A DNA stretch of 64,000 nucleotides, from the NCBI RefSeq assembly GCF_008727815.1, contig NZ_CP044230.1, forward strand, positions 1,782,001 to 1,846,000. Direction: 5' to 3'. The translations under genes were made by a program, and so were the position numbers. Every line of letters starts with the position of its first letter. Within the stretch, counting starts at the first letter, position 1. Positions 1 through 8,754 of this stretch are shown piece after piece. Under the pieces are notes generated by a model. That model was not told where the DNA came from and ran no database searches. It was given only the letters and a program-made list of their open reading frames with translations. This DNA comes from Streptococcus sp. LPB0220. Its GTDB lineage: Bacteria; Bacillota; Bacilli; Lactobacillales; Streptococcaceae.

Positions 1-2024
1 ACGCGATTAAGATCTTGAAGAGAAGCCTTAATAAACTCTTTTTGATCCAAATGCATGATGAGAGCTGTCCGTCCAGAATTGTGGTAGTTTTCAATGACAT
101 CGTAGCTCTTTAAGAATTTCATACCTTTTTCATTAGAGGCAAGGTTTCTTTCAAAATCTTTATAGTCGACTTTAAGGGTATTTGGATCATACAGATCAAT
201 GATTCGCAGGTCTCCATAATCCTTATCAGGATCCAAGACCACTTTGGTTGCCATCAAACCAAAACGAATATTTTCTCCATCAGTATAACGAACATCATTG
301 TAATCTGTCGTTTTTGAAATCTCAAAGCTTTCCTTCAAAGGAATCAGCTTAAAGGTCCAATCTGATGTTTGGTCTTTAGCAAGGTTTGATTGTGTTTGAT
401 AAGTGACACGACCTGTATTCTTGAATTCATTCTTGGTCGCATCATTTTCATCGTAACGAGTCTTCTCTGGATCTTTGAAGCTTGTATAGGTATTGAAGCG
501 AATTCCTTGACCAGATTTTAGGACAAAATCATCCTTCATTTCCATCCGCCAACCGACAACGGTTCCATACTTGGTTAAGTCGATAAAACCATTGCCGTCT
601 TTATCGGTTTCTGGCTGAACTTCTTTTTGACTACCATCTTCTAAAGTAAGGATGATGCGTTTCACATATTTGCTAATATACTCACCAATACCGTAATTTC
701 CTTGCATAAGACGAGCGTAATCAATCTTGGTGAATTTTAACCGAGAGTCCACTGTCTCATCATAGAAAACAAAATTCTTTTGTGTCGAAGGAGTTTTATT
801 ATCAAAAGCGATGATCCATTTATAGTTTGCTGCCTTGTATTCAGTTGAATCATAGACATCACCATCTGCTTTTTTGGCAAAACTTCCAGCCCCTTCCAGG
901 TCACGAGAGGTCAAGCGGAAAATAAGAGAATCTTCAGCTGTAATATCCGGTTCTCCCTCTCCACGATTGGCAGGAATTCCCACAATACTTCCTGAGTTTG
1001 TCAAATCCTTACTAAGGACGTCTTTGAGAGTCTGGTCCTTTTCCAAAACTAAATCAGGAAACTTCAAGTAAAGGTAACTTGTATTCTTGATTTTTGCCAT
1101 GAATTCTTGGTGATAAGCTGCTGGATTACCGTTTGCATCTGCTGTAAACGTCTTAGAAACGGTGCCATCTCCATTATCTACCCAACCTTCAGACTTAGCT
1201 GTATCTAAAACTGCTGTCCGGGTATTGCCATTTTTATCTGTATAGGTTGGCAACTTATCGGTAAGCGTTACTGATTCTAATTGACGATATTGTCCCCCAT
1301 ACTGTCCTTGCATTCCCTCCAATTGAAATGCAAATGGAACAGATGATGGGGTTTCAATATAATTTTTTCCGTCAGCCCCTTTGACAACACCAGGCATGGC
1401 TTCCGCATAGTCCTTGGACATGGCTTCGTTCAAGTTTTGGTTGATATACTTGGTTAAGCGATAGTCATTGTACTTGGGTTTCCAAATGATATCATTGAGT
1501 TTTGCTTCTTGACCATTGATATTCAAGGTACCCGTAATATCCAATGAATAATTGGTCGGTGCATAACCGACTTTAAATTTTCCAATAAATGGTAAAGTCA
1601 GGACCTCTGACTTTTGGTAATTGTTAAAGTGAAGTGTGACTTGATAATCATCTCCAACTTTTGTAACCGTTGGTTTGTCATGCTCTGAAGCACTATTGAA
1701 GTCAGGGAAACTAACTTCTCGTAAGTACTTTCCAGGAACCTTCAAGGTCACCGTTACTTCATTAATATCCGTTGTCAAATTCTTAGGGGTGATCTGGATA
1801 TAACCAGACATGGTATCCCCTGTGTAATAGGACATCCCATCTGGATGGTTCTGTTTATCCCCATACATAAGGGTAACATCCAAGGCCCCATTATCCCCGA
1901 CTGCTAGCTCATTGGCAAAGGCTGTGATCGCCCCTTGACCAAGCTGGCCTAGCATCATGAAAATTGTTAAAATGGCAAAACCTTTTTTCAAAAAGTCTTT
2001 CCATAATGAACGAAGCTTTTTCAT
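1..2024 (-). CDS. Large secreted surface protein / adhesin, 3' end outside window
   Basis: An open frame begins with ATG at 2022-2024 and stays open to the left window edge (674 codons), so the C-terminus is missing. The N-terminus is a classic signal peptide: basic MKKLRSLWKDFLKKG, a hydrophobic stretch, then a likely cleavage site near ITAFA-NE. The mature part is rich in Thr, Asp, Asn, Tyr and Lys with beta-strand-like segments and no membrane spans, as in streptococcal wall-anchored adhesins built of Ig-like or isopeptide domains. An LPXTG anchor would be expected downstream but cannot be seen. A good Shine-Dalgarno (AAAGGAGATAAGAC before ATG) supports the start. Specific ligand unknown. 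A dyad at 2134-2166 lies upstream. Sure of a secreted surface protein; not sure of the family. Confidence 0.8.
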   Translation of the reverse strand, partial: MKKLRSLWKDFLKKGFAILTIFMMLGQLGQGAITAFANELAVGDNGALDVTLMYGDKQNHPDGMSYYTGDTMSGYIQITPKNLTTDINEVTVTLKVPGKYLREVSFPDFNSASEHDKPTVTKVGDDYQVTLHFNNYQKSEVLTLPFIGKFKVGYAPTNYSLDITGTLNINGQEAKLNDIIWKPKYNDYRLTKYINQNLNEAMSKDYAEAMPGVVKGADGKNYIETPSSVPFAFQLEGMQGQYGGQYRQLESVTLTDKLPTYTDKNGNTRTAVLDTAKSEGWVDNGDGTVSKTFTADANGNPAAYHQEFMAKIKNTSYLYLKFPDLVLEKDQTLKDVLSKDLTNSGSIVGIPANRGEGEPDITAEDSLIFRLTSRDLEGAGSFAKKADGDVYDSTEYKAANYKWIIAFDNKTPSTQKNFVFYDETVDSRLKFTKIDYARLMQGNYGIGEYISKYVKRIILTLEDGSQKEVQPETDKDGNGFIDLTKYGTVVGWRMEMKDDFVLKSGQGIRFNTYTSFKDPEKTRYDENDATKNEFKNTGRVTYQTQSNLAKDQTSDWTFKLIPLKESFEISKTTDYNDVRYTDGENIRFGLMATKVVLDPDKDYGDLRIIDLYDPNTLKVDYKDFERNLASNEKGMKFLKSYDVIENYHNSGRTALIMHLDQKEFIKASLQDLNR

Positions 2025-2133
2025 GTCTTATCTCCTTTACTTTTGTTAGCCTTCCAAAAGGCCCTCCCTTTAATTTTATCACTTATTTTTTAAAATATCC
2101 TTTGCTTTTCAAATTAAATCATCACTATTCAAT

Positions 2134-2166
2134 AATATAGACATTATTTGCAATGATGTCTATATT
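2134..2166. promoter_or_regulatory. Inverted repeat upstream of surface-protein gene, possible operator
   Basis: A perfect 11-bp inverted repeat, AATATAGACAT ... ATGTCTATATT, with an 11-bp spacer, sits about 110-140 bp before the surface-protein ATG. One arm overlaps a TATAAT-like hexamer on the minus strand. No T-run follows, so it looks more like a protein-binding site than a terminator. The rest of 2025-2285 shows no ORF. The regulator is unknown. Confidence 0.35.
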
Positions 2167-2285
2167 ATAAATCACTATCTGGTACTGATTTCCCCTTTCT
2201 TCTATCCAAGGGCAAGAAAATAAAACATTTATAAACAAGGAGGAGCAGTCTGCCAATTCTTATTCTTCCTTGATTTTCTTCATAC

Positions 2286-2316
2286 AAAAAAACTCAAACA
2301 CATCTGCTTGAGTTTT
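2286..2316 (-). terminator. Intrinsic terminator of acyltransferase gene
   Basis: AAAACTCAA / TTGAGTTTT stem with a 10-nt loop, followed on the minus strand by a T-run, 10 bp after the acyltransferase stop codon. Confidence 0.75.
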
Positions 2317-2326
2317 GTACACCCTA

Positions 2327-3382
2327 CTATTGGTTGATTATTTTATCTAACTCTTCACCATTTGAAGGAATCTTTTGTTTTTCCCTTCTCTCTCGTACCC
2401 ACAGCATAGCTAGTCCAAAAAGGTGACTACCAAACAAGGCAGTCACAAAAATCAGCTTGCCCCTGTCTGGATAAGAGAGAGGGAGGCTGCTAAAGCCATA
2501 GCGAGCCCACTCGATAAAGATCGGATGCGAAAAGTAAAGAGCTATACTCATTTGCTTTAAATACTGTAAATTATAGCTTTTCAAAAAGGACGATCGCAGG
2601 CAGGCATTGACAAAATAAACGGTCACAAAAGGAAGAAGAAAGAAAAAGTTCTTATCAATTCCTTGGTGTTGAAAAATAATGATCCCTTCTAGACAGAGCA
2701 ATCCAAAGGCAAGAGCTAGCTTTTGCCAACGGTGAATTCTAAAAGTTTGTGCATGAAAATGGTCATACAGATAATAACCCATATAAATAAAAATGGGCGT
2801 GTAAAAGAGACCATTTCGCGCTGTAAAAAATAAATTGCTGTAGAGCTGGTAACCTTTGAGAAGACTTGTGGTGTCCAGATAAGCCGAATAGGTCTCGATC
2901 AAGCCCCAGCAGTAAAGAAGAAAGGTGATCACCCCCGTCCAAACCATACCTAGGTGTTTGACCAATTGATTGACCAAAAACAAACCCAGCAAAAAGGCTG
3001 GGATATACCAGAGTTGGTAGCACATCCCCAGATAGATCAGTGCAATGAGAACACCTGCTGGAAAAAGATAGATAGGAAGATGGAGACTAGAGAAAAAGAG
3101 CCAGGCATAAGGAAGGTAAACAAAACTCCAAAACAAATAGGTTTTTACGATTTTGGCCAGATAGGTCTTCATTTTCTTAGAATTCCCTAGTGATTGCTTG
3201 AGGAAAAAGCTGGCACAGACGATAAAAAATGGCACTGCTAGCCGGCCAAGCATACTCTTGAGACCAAAATGCAGTGGCTCATAAGAGGTTAAACGACCAC
3301 TATGCACCAAAATCACTGCAATCGCAAAGAGATATTGAAAAAAGCTGATACTAGAGGTGTTATAGAGGGGATTCTTTTGCAT
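2327..3382 (-). CDS. Acyltransferase family 3 membrane protein
   Basis: A 351-residue polytopic protein with about ten hydrophobic segments. The N-terminus reads FFQYLFAIAVILVHSGR, the characteristic first helix of acyltransferase_3 proteins with the conserved His before a small residue. A following RLAVPFFIVCASFFL segment fits the same family (OatA-like O-acetyltransferases, exopolysaccharide acetylases). These move acyl groups onto carbohydrate or other envelope substrates at the membrane. There is no fused SGNH domain at the C-terminus, unlike OatA. It is monocistronic, divergent from pabBC. The acceptor cannot be told from sequence. Confidence 0.75.
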   Translation of the reverse strand: MQKNPLYNTSSISFFQYLFAIAVILVHSGRLTSYEPLHFGLKSMLGRLAVPFFIVCASFFLKQSLGNSKKMKTYLAKIVKTYLFWSFVYLPYAWLFFSSLHLPIYLFPAGVLIALIYLGMCYQLWYIPAFLLGLFLVNQLVKHLGMVWTGVITFLLYCWGLIETYSAYLDTTSLLKGYQLYSNLFFTARNGLFYTPIFIYMGYYLYDHFHAQTFRIHRWQKLALAFGLLCLEGIIIFQHQGIDKNFFFLLPFVTVYFVNACLRSSFLKSYNLQYLKQMSIALYFSHPIFIEWARYGFSSLPLSYPDRGKLIFVTALFGSHLFGLAMLWVRERREKQKIPSNGEELDKIINQ

Positions 3383-3500
3383 ATTCCTACTCCTTGCCCA
3401 AAGCAGTTTCTATGGTTATTTTAGCATGAAAGGGAAGGCCAAGCAAGGAATCTTACATCCTTATCTACCTTTTTTCCTCTATTTTTGATATACTCAAAGC

Positions 3501-5228
3501 ATGCATAAACAAACCATTATTGATTTTAAAGAGCTTGGATTGCGCCACCTTTTCACCAAGCCCATCAAAGAATTAAAAACCAGAGACCTCGACCAAGTAG
3601 AGGATCTTCTTAGAGAAGTCGAAGCCTACCAGGAGCAAGGCTTTTATGCTGTTGGCTATGTCAGCTATGAGGCTGCTCCTGCTTTTGAGAAGAAGTTTGC
3701 TGTCCATCCAGCCCCTCTTATGGGAGAGTATCTCCTCTATTTTACTATCCACGAGAAGGTCGAAACCCTTCCTTTTCCAGAGGACTATGAAGCTGTGGAT
3801 CTTCCAGCCAATTGGAAGGAAGAGGTAGAGGCGCCTGCTTATCAAGAAGCCATCGAGACCATCCATCACCATATTCGCCAGGGAGATACCTACCAGGTCA
3901 ACTACACTGTCCAGCTTTCTCAAGAGCTAAAAGCAGATCCTTTGGCCATCTACAATCGCTTAGTGGTAGAGCAAAAGGCCCATTACAATGCCTTCATCCA
4001 GCACGATGATGTCTCTATCCTCTCCATCAGTCCTGAGCTCTTTTTTGAGCAAGACGACCGGCTACTGACCACGCGCCCCATGAAAGGAACGACGCACCGT
4101 GGTCTCACCAACCAAGAGGATCTTCAAGAGGCTGCTTGGCTAGAAGCCGACCCGAAAAATCGAGCAGAAAACATGATGATCGTCGACCTCCTCCGCAATG
4201 ACATGAACCGGATTTCGGAGATTGGAAGTGAGCAGGTGACCCATCTCTGCCAAGTCGAGCAATACTCCACTGTTTGGCAGATGACCTCGACCATTGAAAG
4301 TCGCTTACGAGCTGAAATCGACCTGATCCAAACCTTCCGAGCTCTCTTTCCTTGTGGCTCGATTACAGGAGCACCGAAGATCTCCACTATGGAAATCATC
4401 CAAAAGACGGAGAAGTCTCCTCGAGGTGTCTACTGTGGAACGATCGGCATCCTTCTTCCAAAAGGGAAACGGATTTTTAATGTAGCCATCCGGACCCTTC
4501 AAATGCAGGGGAATCAAGCCATCTATGGCGTGGGAGGAGGCATCACTTGGGACAGCAAATGGGAAGGTGAATACCAGGAAACCAAGCAAAAATCGGCTGT
4601 CCTCTACCGGCAAGAACCTCGCTTTGAGCTCCTGACGACTGGCTGCATCCACCAAGGAGAGTTGACTTTCCTCGACCAACATGTAACACGCTTGAGAGAA
4701 GCTAGTCGCTACTTTGCATATCCTTATGATGAGTCGAAGCTCCTGAAAGAACTTCAAGAAGAACTCGCTCATTTAGATCTCAACCTTGACTATCGTTGTC
4801 GGATTGCCTTGCAAAAAAACGGGACCTTCCACCTAGAGATCACGGAGCTGACCGACTTGCCAGCTAGCTATCTACAGGCCCAACTGACCGAGCAGAAGCT
4901 TGATTTAGCGACGCCATTTACTTATTTCAAAACGAGTCAGAGAGACCATCTAGGCCAGTCAGATCACGAGCAAATTTTTCATCTGCCAGACGGAAGCTTG
5001 CTAGAGACGACGATTGGCAATCTGGTGCTGGAGATAGAGGGACAACTCTATACCCCACCAGCTCACCTCCCCTTACTCGATGGCATTTATCGGCGCCATC
5101 TTCTTGAGACCCAGCAGGTTGAAGAAAAACTCTTAACTCTGAACGATTTAATAGACGCCGATCGTATTTATGCCTGCAATGCTCTTCGTGGTCTCTACGA
5201 ACTAGATTTTCAAAGAAAGGATTCCTGA
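3501..5228 (+). CDS. pabB: Bifunctional aminodeoxychorismate synthase component I / aminodeoxychorismate lyase
   Basis: A 575-residue fusion in the p-aminobenzoate branch of folate synthesis. Residues 1-360 are a chorismate-binding PabB domain with TTRPMKGT, the acidic ADPKNRAENMMIVDLLRND block and GSITGAPKISTMEIIQ. Residues about 370-575 are a PLP fold-type IV lyase (PabC) domain: FKTSQRD carries the expected PLP lysine, followed by LLETTIGNLV and LLDGIYRRHLL. PabB makes 4-amino-4-deoxychorismate using ammonia from a PabA subunit, and PabC releases pyruvate and PABA. No pabA is in this window. The stop overlaps the ATG of the next gene by one base (TGATG), indicating translational coupling. 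Confidence 0.92.
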   Translation: MHKQTIIDFKELGLRHLFTKPIKELKTRDLDQVEDLLREVEAYQEQGFYAVGYVSYEAAPAFEKKFAVHPAPLMGEYLLYFTIHEKVETLPFPEDYEAVDLPANWKEEVEAPAYQEAIETIHHHIRQGDTYQVNYTVQLSQELKADPLAIYNRLVVEQKAHYNAFIQHDDVSILSISPELFFEQDDRLLTTRPMKGTTHRGLTNQEDLQEAAWLEADPKNRAENMMIVDLLRNDMNRISEIGSEQVTHLCQVEQYSTVWQMTSTIESRLRAEIDLIQTFRALFPCGSITGAPKISTMEIIQKTEKSPRGVYCGTIGILLPKGKRIFNVAIRTLQMQGNQAIYGVGGGITWDSKWEGEYQETKQKSAVLYRQEPRFELLTTGCIHQGELTFLDQHVTRLREASRYFAYPYDESKLLKELQEELAHLDLNLDYRCRIALQKNGTFHLEITELTDLPASYLQAQLTEQKLDLATPFTYFKTSQRDHLGQSDHEQIFHLPDGSLLETTIGNLVLEIEGQLYTPPAHLPLLDGIYRRHLLETQQVEEKLLTLNDLIDADRIYACNALRGLYELDFQRKDS

Positions 5229-5842
5229 TGAAACTGATTTTTTTACATGGACTAGGACAGGATGTCCTCTCTTGGCAAGGAGTCCAATTTGCACTTTCAC
5301 CCTTGCACTCCAAAACTTTTGATATTTTCTCCCATCCAAAAGAAAGCTATCAGGAAGTCAAAGAAAGGTTGACGGAGCGCCTCCAGCAAGAAAGCGAACC
5401 CTTTATTCTGGTAGGACTCTCACTAGGTGGCGTGCTCGCTCTTGATCTCTCCAGACAAGACTTCCCGCAACTCAAGGGCTTGGTCCTTGCGGGAACTCAA
5501 TACAAACTCAACACCAATCCCCTCTATCGGCTCCAGATCCTTCTCTTTCGTCTACTTCCCAAGCATGTCTTTGAAAAGCAAGATGCCAATAAACAACAGA
5601 TGCTTCAAATCTTGACCGAATTAAAAGGGCTCAATTTAACCGATACCGTTAAAGCTTGCCCTCTTCCTAGCTTGGTGATTTGTGGTAGCAGAGATTGGGC
5701 CAATCAATCTTCTTCTAAAAAATTGGCCAAGCTCCTGCCAAAAGGCCGCTATCAAGAAATCGCAGACGGAGGCCATCTACTCAATACCGAGAAACCCTAT
5801 GAACTCGCGCAAGCCATCAAAGAGTTTGTCGCTGGATTTTAA
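5228..5842 (+). CDS. Alpha/beta hydrolase
   Basis: A 204-residue single-domain serine hydrolase. The nucleophile elbow is GLSLGG (around residue 65), the acid is in CGSRDW and the catalytic His in DGGHLLN near the C-terminus. An early LHGLGQD fits the HGxG oxyanion region. No signal peptide, so cytoplasmic. It is translationally coupled to pabB (TGATG overlap), so a role near folate/PABA metabolism is possible but unproven. The substrate is unknown; esterase or thioesterase activity would fit. The transcript runs into a structured repeat that ends in a T-run. Confidence 0.8.
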   Translation: MKLIFLHGLGQDVLSWQGVQFALSPLHSKTFDIFSHPKESYQEVKERLTERLQQESEPFILVGLSLGGVLALDLSRQDFPQLKGLVLAGTQYKLNTNPLYRLQILLFRLLPKHVFEKQDANKQQMLQILTELKGLNLTDTVKACPLPSLVICGSRDWANQSSSKKLAKLLPKGRYQEIADGGHLLNTEKPYELAQAIKEFVAGF

Positions 5843-5848
5843 AATGAA

Positions 5849-6030
5849 GAGGCTGGGACAAAAGTCCTAGCCTCTCAATTATTTTTGGATTGTCGAGCAA
5901 GACGCAGTGGTTGAGTGGGCTCTACTACGCTGATTTCATCAGCTTTTACAGCCCTACTCAACTGTGCGGAGGTGGGACGACGAAATCGAGTTCTAACGAA
6001 TTACCGATTTCTGTCCCACTCTCTTTTTTT
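5849..6030 (+). repeat. Structured repeat family F, copy 1 (three stem-loops, ends in terminator)
   Basis: This copy is nearly identical to 33045-33218 and 57204-57381. Stem 1 pairs GAGGCTGGGAC with GTCCTAGCCTC around AAAA. Stem 2 pairs CGCAGTGGTTGAGTGGGCT with AGCCCTACTCAACTGTGCG around an inner GCTGA/TCAGC hairpin. Stem 3 pairs GTGGGAC-GAAATCG with CGATTTC-GTCCCAC. Here stem 3 is followed by CTCTTTTTTT, so this copy should terminate the pabB-hydrolase transcript. No ORF. I do not recognise it as BOX, RUP or SPRITE. Confidence 0.85.
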
Positions 6031-6127
6031 AGAAATATTTGAGAATTGCTTGATAGTTATTTGAAAAGCAAGCTGTATACTAAGAGTGTAAAGAAAACAA
6101 CTAGTCATTTGGACGAAGGAGAAAACC

Positions 6128-7036
6128 ATGGAAAAAGTATTAGAAATTTCCCATTTGAGTAAAAAATTTGGTCATCAATACGCCTTAAATGATGTGAATC
6201 TCACCATTCGCAAAGGCGACGTCTACGGCCTGATCGGCAAAAATGGTGCAGGGAAAACCACCCTCATCAAGGTCATCACCCAGCTGATTCAAGAAACTGA
6301 TGGAAGCGTCTCTCTCTTTGCTTCTACAAATCGCTCCCAGTGGACCCAAGCGCTTAAACGGGTTGGATCCGTCATTGAGAGTCCCGTGGCCCATAAGCAT
6401 ATGACCGCTTATCAAAACCTGGTCTACTATTGCAAGGCTCGCCATATCCCCAATCCCGACCAGGTCATCAAAGAAACCCTGAACTATGTTGGCCTGAATA
6501 ATACGGGTAAGAAGAAATTCCGTGACTTCTCACTAGGAATGAAACAACGGTTGGGAATTGCGATTGCTCTCATTGCTAAGCCAGATTTCCTTATTCTGGA
6601 CGAACCCATCAATGGCCTTGATCCAGTCGGAATCAAGGAATTCCGTCAGATGATCAAACGCCTCAATGATGAACTCGGCATGACCATCCTCATTTCCAGT
6701 CACATCCTCTCCGAACTCTATCTGGTTGCCAATCGCTTTGGTATTGTCGACCAAGGACGCCTGATCAAAGAAATTAGCAAGGCTGAATTCGAAGAACAAG
6801 GAGAAGACTACATCATCCTCAAGACTAGCCAGCTAGCCCTTGCGAGTCAACTGATTCAGGATCAACTCCATCACCGCATCAAGGTCATCGATAAGGATGG
6901 AGAAATCCATATCTTCGGACAGACTCACGATATTAAAGTCATTGTCAAAGCCCTCGTTCAAGCCGATATTGACGTGGACGAAATCTACTATGCCCGCCAA
7001 GATCTGGAAAAATTCTTTACGGACTTGGTAGACTAG
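6128..7036 (+). CDS. ABC transporter ATP-binding protein (antimicrobial-peptide/bacitracin export type)
   Basis: A 302-residue ATPase. Walker A is GKNGAGKTT (residues about 38-46), the signature is FSLGMKQRLGIA, Walker B is FLILDEPINGLD, and a switch His lies in ISSHILSEL. The C-terminal 80 residues form the accessory region typical of BcrA/lantibiotic-immunity and Nod-type exporters. The next gene is the matching permease, and a two-component system converges from the other side of a shared terminator. That arrangement is common for antimicrobial-peptide resistance pumps, but the substrate is inference. The ATG follows GGACGAAGGAGAAAACC, a strong RBS. A TATACT hexamer lies at 6076-6081. Confidence 0.88.
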   Translation: MEKVLEISHLSKKFGHQYALNDVNLTIRKGDVYGLIGKNGAGKTTLIKVITQLIQETDGSVSLFASTNRSQWTQALKRVGSVIESPVAHKHMTAYQNLVYYCKARHIPNPDQVIKETLNYVGLNNTGKKKFRDFSLGMKQRLGIAIALIAKPDFLILDEPINGLDPVGIKEFRQMIKRLNDELGMTILISSHILSELYLVANRFGIVDQGRLIKEISKAEFEEQGEDYIILKTSQLALASQLIQDQLHHRIKVIDKDGEIHIFGQTHDIKVIVKALVQADIDVDEIYYARQDLEKFFTDLVD

Positions 7037-7093
7037 TCCAATCACCGTCTTCCTCTATTACCTATCCCACATATTTCATTTAGGAGATTTATC

Positions 7094-7846
7094 ATGTTGC
7101 ATACCATTCAAGCAGATTTTTACAGACTTTTTCGCTCCAAAGGTTTTTGGATTACAGAAGCCATTCTCGTTCTCAACATCCTGTCTGGAGTCATCTTTGG
7201 AGCTACTGGCCACGTCGGCGTCAATACGGAATCCAAATTGCCCCAAGCGACCGAAGTTTGGACAGGCTTTAAAGCTTTGACCAACTACTCTTCCAGCATC
7301 AGTGTGACCATCCTCTTTACCATTATTGTCATCACCTTGGTCCTGGGAACAGACTTAACGCAAAACTTATACAAGAATAGTCTGGCCTATGGCGTTTCTC
7401 GCACCAGTTACTACTTTGCCAAAAGCGCCGTTGTTCTGACCATTGCTCTCTTCCAATTTCTTGTTTCTTATGGTCTCGTCTTCTTGATCGCGACGCTCTA
7501 CAATGGACTTGGCACCATGCCAGAGCACTTCTTGGCTCATTTTGGACTGACCGTGCTGATTCAGTTCCTTTCCACCTTGGCTTGGGTCAGCATCATTTCC
7601 TTCCTTCTTTATGCCAGCCAATCCATCACCTTGGCCTTCGTTGGCTACTTCATTGGAAATATCCTCTTAAGCCTTCCTGCGCTCTTCCTTAAAGATATTG
7701 ATATTCTCCACTATCTAAACTTGGAATTCCAATATTCCATGGTACAGAGCACAACAGCAACAACCAACACCCTCTCGATCGCCCTTGGATTCATCCTTGT
7801 TTTCGGCTTCCTAGGACTGGCTACTTTTAAACACAAAGATTTATAA
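7094..7846 (+). CDS. ABC-2 type transporter permease
   Basis: A 250-residue membrane protein with about six transmembrane segments, starting with a cytoplasmic MLHTIQADFYRLFRSKGFW as in the ABC-2 permeases of lantibiotic and bacitracin immunity systems. It lies 57 bp after the ATPase gene with its own RBS (TTTAGGAGATTTATC), and the two should form a homodimeric or pseudo-dimeric exporter. The transcript ends at a bidirectional hairpin shared with the convergent histidine kinase gene. Substrate not determinable. Confidence 0.85.
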   Translation: MLHTIQADFYRLFRSKGFWITEAILVLNILSGVIFGATGHVGVNTESKLPQATEVWTGFKALTNYSSSISVTILFTIIVITLVLGTDLTQNLYKNSLAYGVSRTSYYFAKSAVVLTIALFQFLVSYGLVFLIATLYNGLGTMPEHFLAHFGLTVLIQFLSTLAWVSIISFLLYASQSITLAFVGYFIGNILLSLPALFLKDIDILHYLNLEFQYSMVQSTTATTNTLSIALGFILVFGFLGLATFKHKDL

Positions 7847-7847
7847 C

Positions 7848-7879
7848 AAAAAGACTTGAGCAGTGCTCAAGCCTTTTTT
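7848..7879. terminator. Bidirectional terminator between ABC permease and histidine kinase
   Basis: CTTGAGCA/TGCTCAAG stem flanked by an A-run on the left and a T-run on the right. It serves the permease (+) and overlaps the last codons of the kinase gene (-). Confidence 0.8.
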
Positions 7880-8754
7880 CTTAGTGTAATGGTCAAGATA
7901 AACCAGTCTGCCTCCGTTGCCAGTTGCAAGTCTCCCCCTAAGATCTCTACAAAATTTTGAATAATGTAGAGACCCAAGCCAGAAGACTCCTCTGTATCCG
8001 AGAGATTTTCAGAGTAGAATCGACTAGCCAATTGGTCTAAGTGCTGGATCGGTTGTTGCACAATATTGCGCAGCTCGACCCGAATCGTGTCCGCGTCTGA
8101 GGTCAAGGTCAAACGGGCCTGCTCCTTTCCATGCTTGAGGACATTGCTGAGCATATTTTGCAAGAGGCGCTCCCAGAGCTCTGGATCCGTAGCATAATGA
8201 AGATGCTCTTCTAGCTCTACCTCTAAGGCAATCCCCGCCTCAGACAGGCTGTCATAATACTGGAACAACTGCTGAGTCAGGACTTGGCTGAGATCGACGT
8301 CTGAAATCCGAGGCTGAATGGCTCCCTCCATCAAGCGTCTGTATTCCAAGAGAGATTCCAGGCGTTTTGAGACGACTTGAAGATTGGAAGCAATTTTCTT
8401 CAGCTTTTCCTCTTCCTGCGTCCCACCCTTGATGATTTGTTGGGTATAGCCCGATGCAATGGTCAAAGGCGTCCGGATATCGTGGGCAATATTACTAATG
8501 GCCATATCCAAGGTCTTTTTCTCTTGAAAGGCAATCCGATTGGTCCGCTCGATCTGATCAAAGAGATCACTGACCTGCTTGGTCAAGGCAACCAATTCTT
8601 TTTTTGAAACACGTGACGTTAACCGTACTCCACTCCCATTTTGGAGCTTCTGTTGAATCTGCTCCTGCAAATCTTTGAGAGCAGAGAGTAGGCGAAGGTA
8701 GCCCAGTCCCAAGAGAAGGACAAGGACGACAAGAATTAGAACTAAAACCCACAT
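7867..8754 (-). CDS. Two-component sensor histidine kinase
   Basis: A 295-residue kinase. A single N-terminal transmembrane helix (residues about 2-22) has almost no extracellular part, and a linker follows. The HisKA box is ISNIAHDIRTPLTIASGY (phospho-accepting His about residue 114). The ATPase has an N box MLSNVLKHGKEQ and a G box SSGLGLYIIQNFV. With no extracellular sensor domain it resembles intramembrane-sensing kinases that often respond through an ABC transporter, and one is encoded convergently next door. ATG overlaps the response regulator stop (TAATG). Signal unknown. Confidence 0.88.
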   Translation of the reverse strand: MWVLVLILVVLVLLLGLGYLRLLSALKDLQEQIQQKLQNGSGVRLTSRVSKKELVALTKQVSDLFDQIERTNRIAFQEKKTLDMAISNIAHDIRTPLTIASGYTQQIIKGGTQEEEKLKKIASNLQVVSKRLESLLEYRRLMEGAIQPRISDVDLSQVLTQQLFQYYDSLSEAGIALEVELEEHLHYATDPELWERLLQNMLSNVLKHGKEQARLTLTSDADTIRVELRNIVQQPIQHLDQLASRFYSENLSDTEESSGLGLYIIQNFVEILGGDLQLATEADWFILTITLRKKA

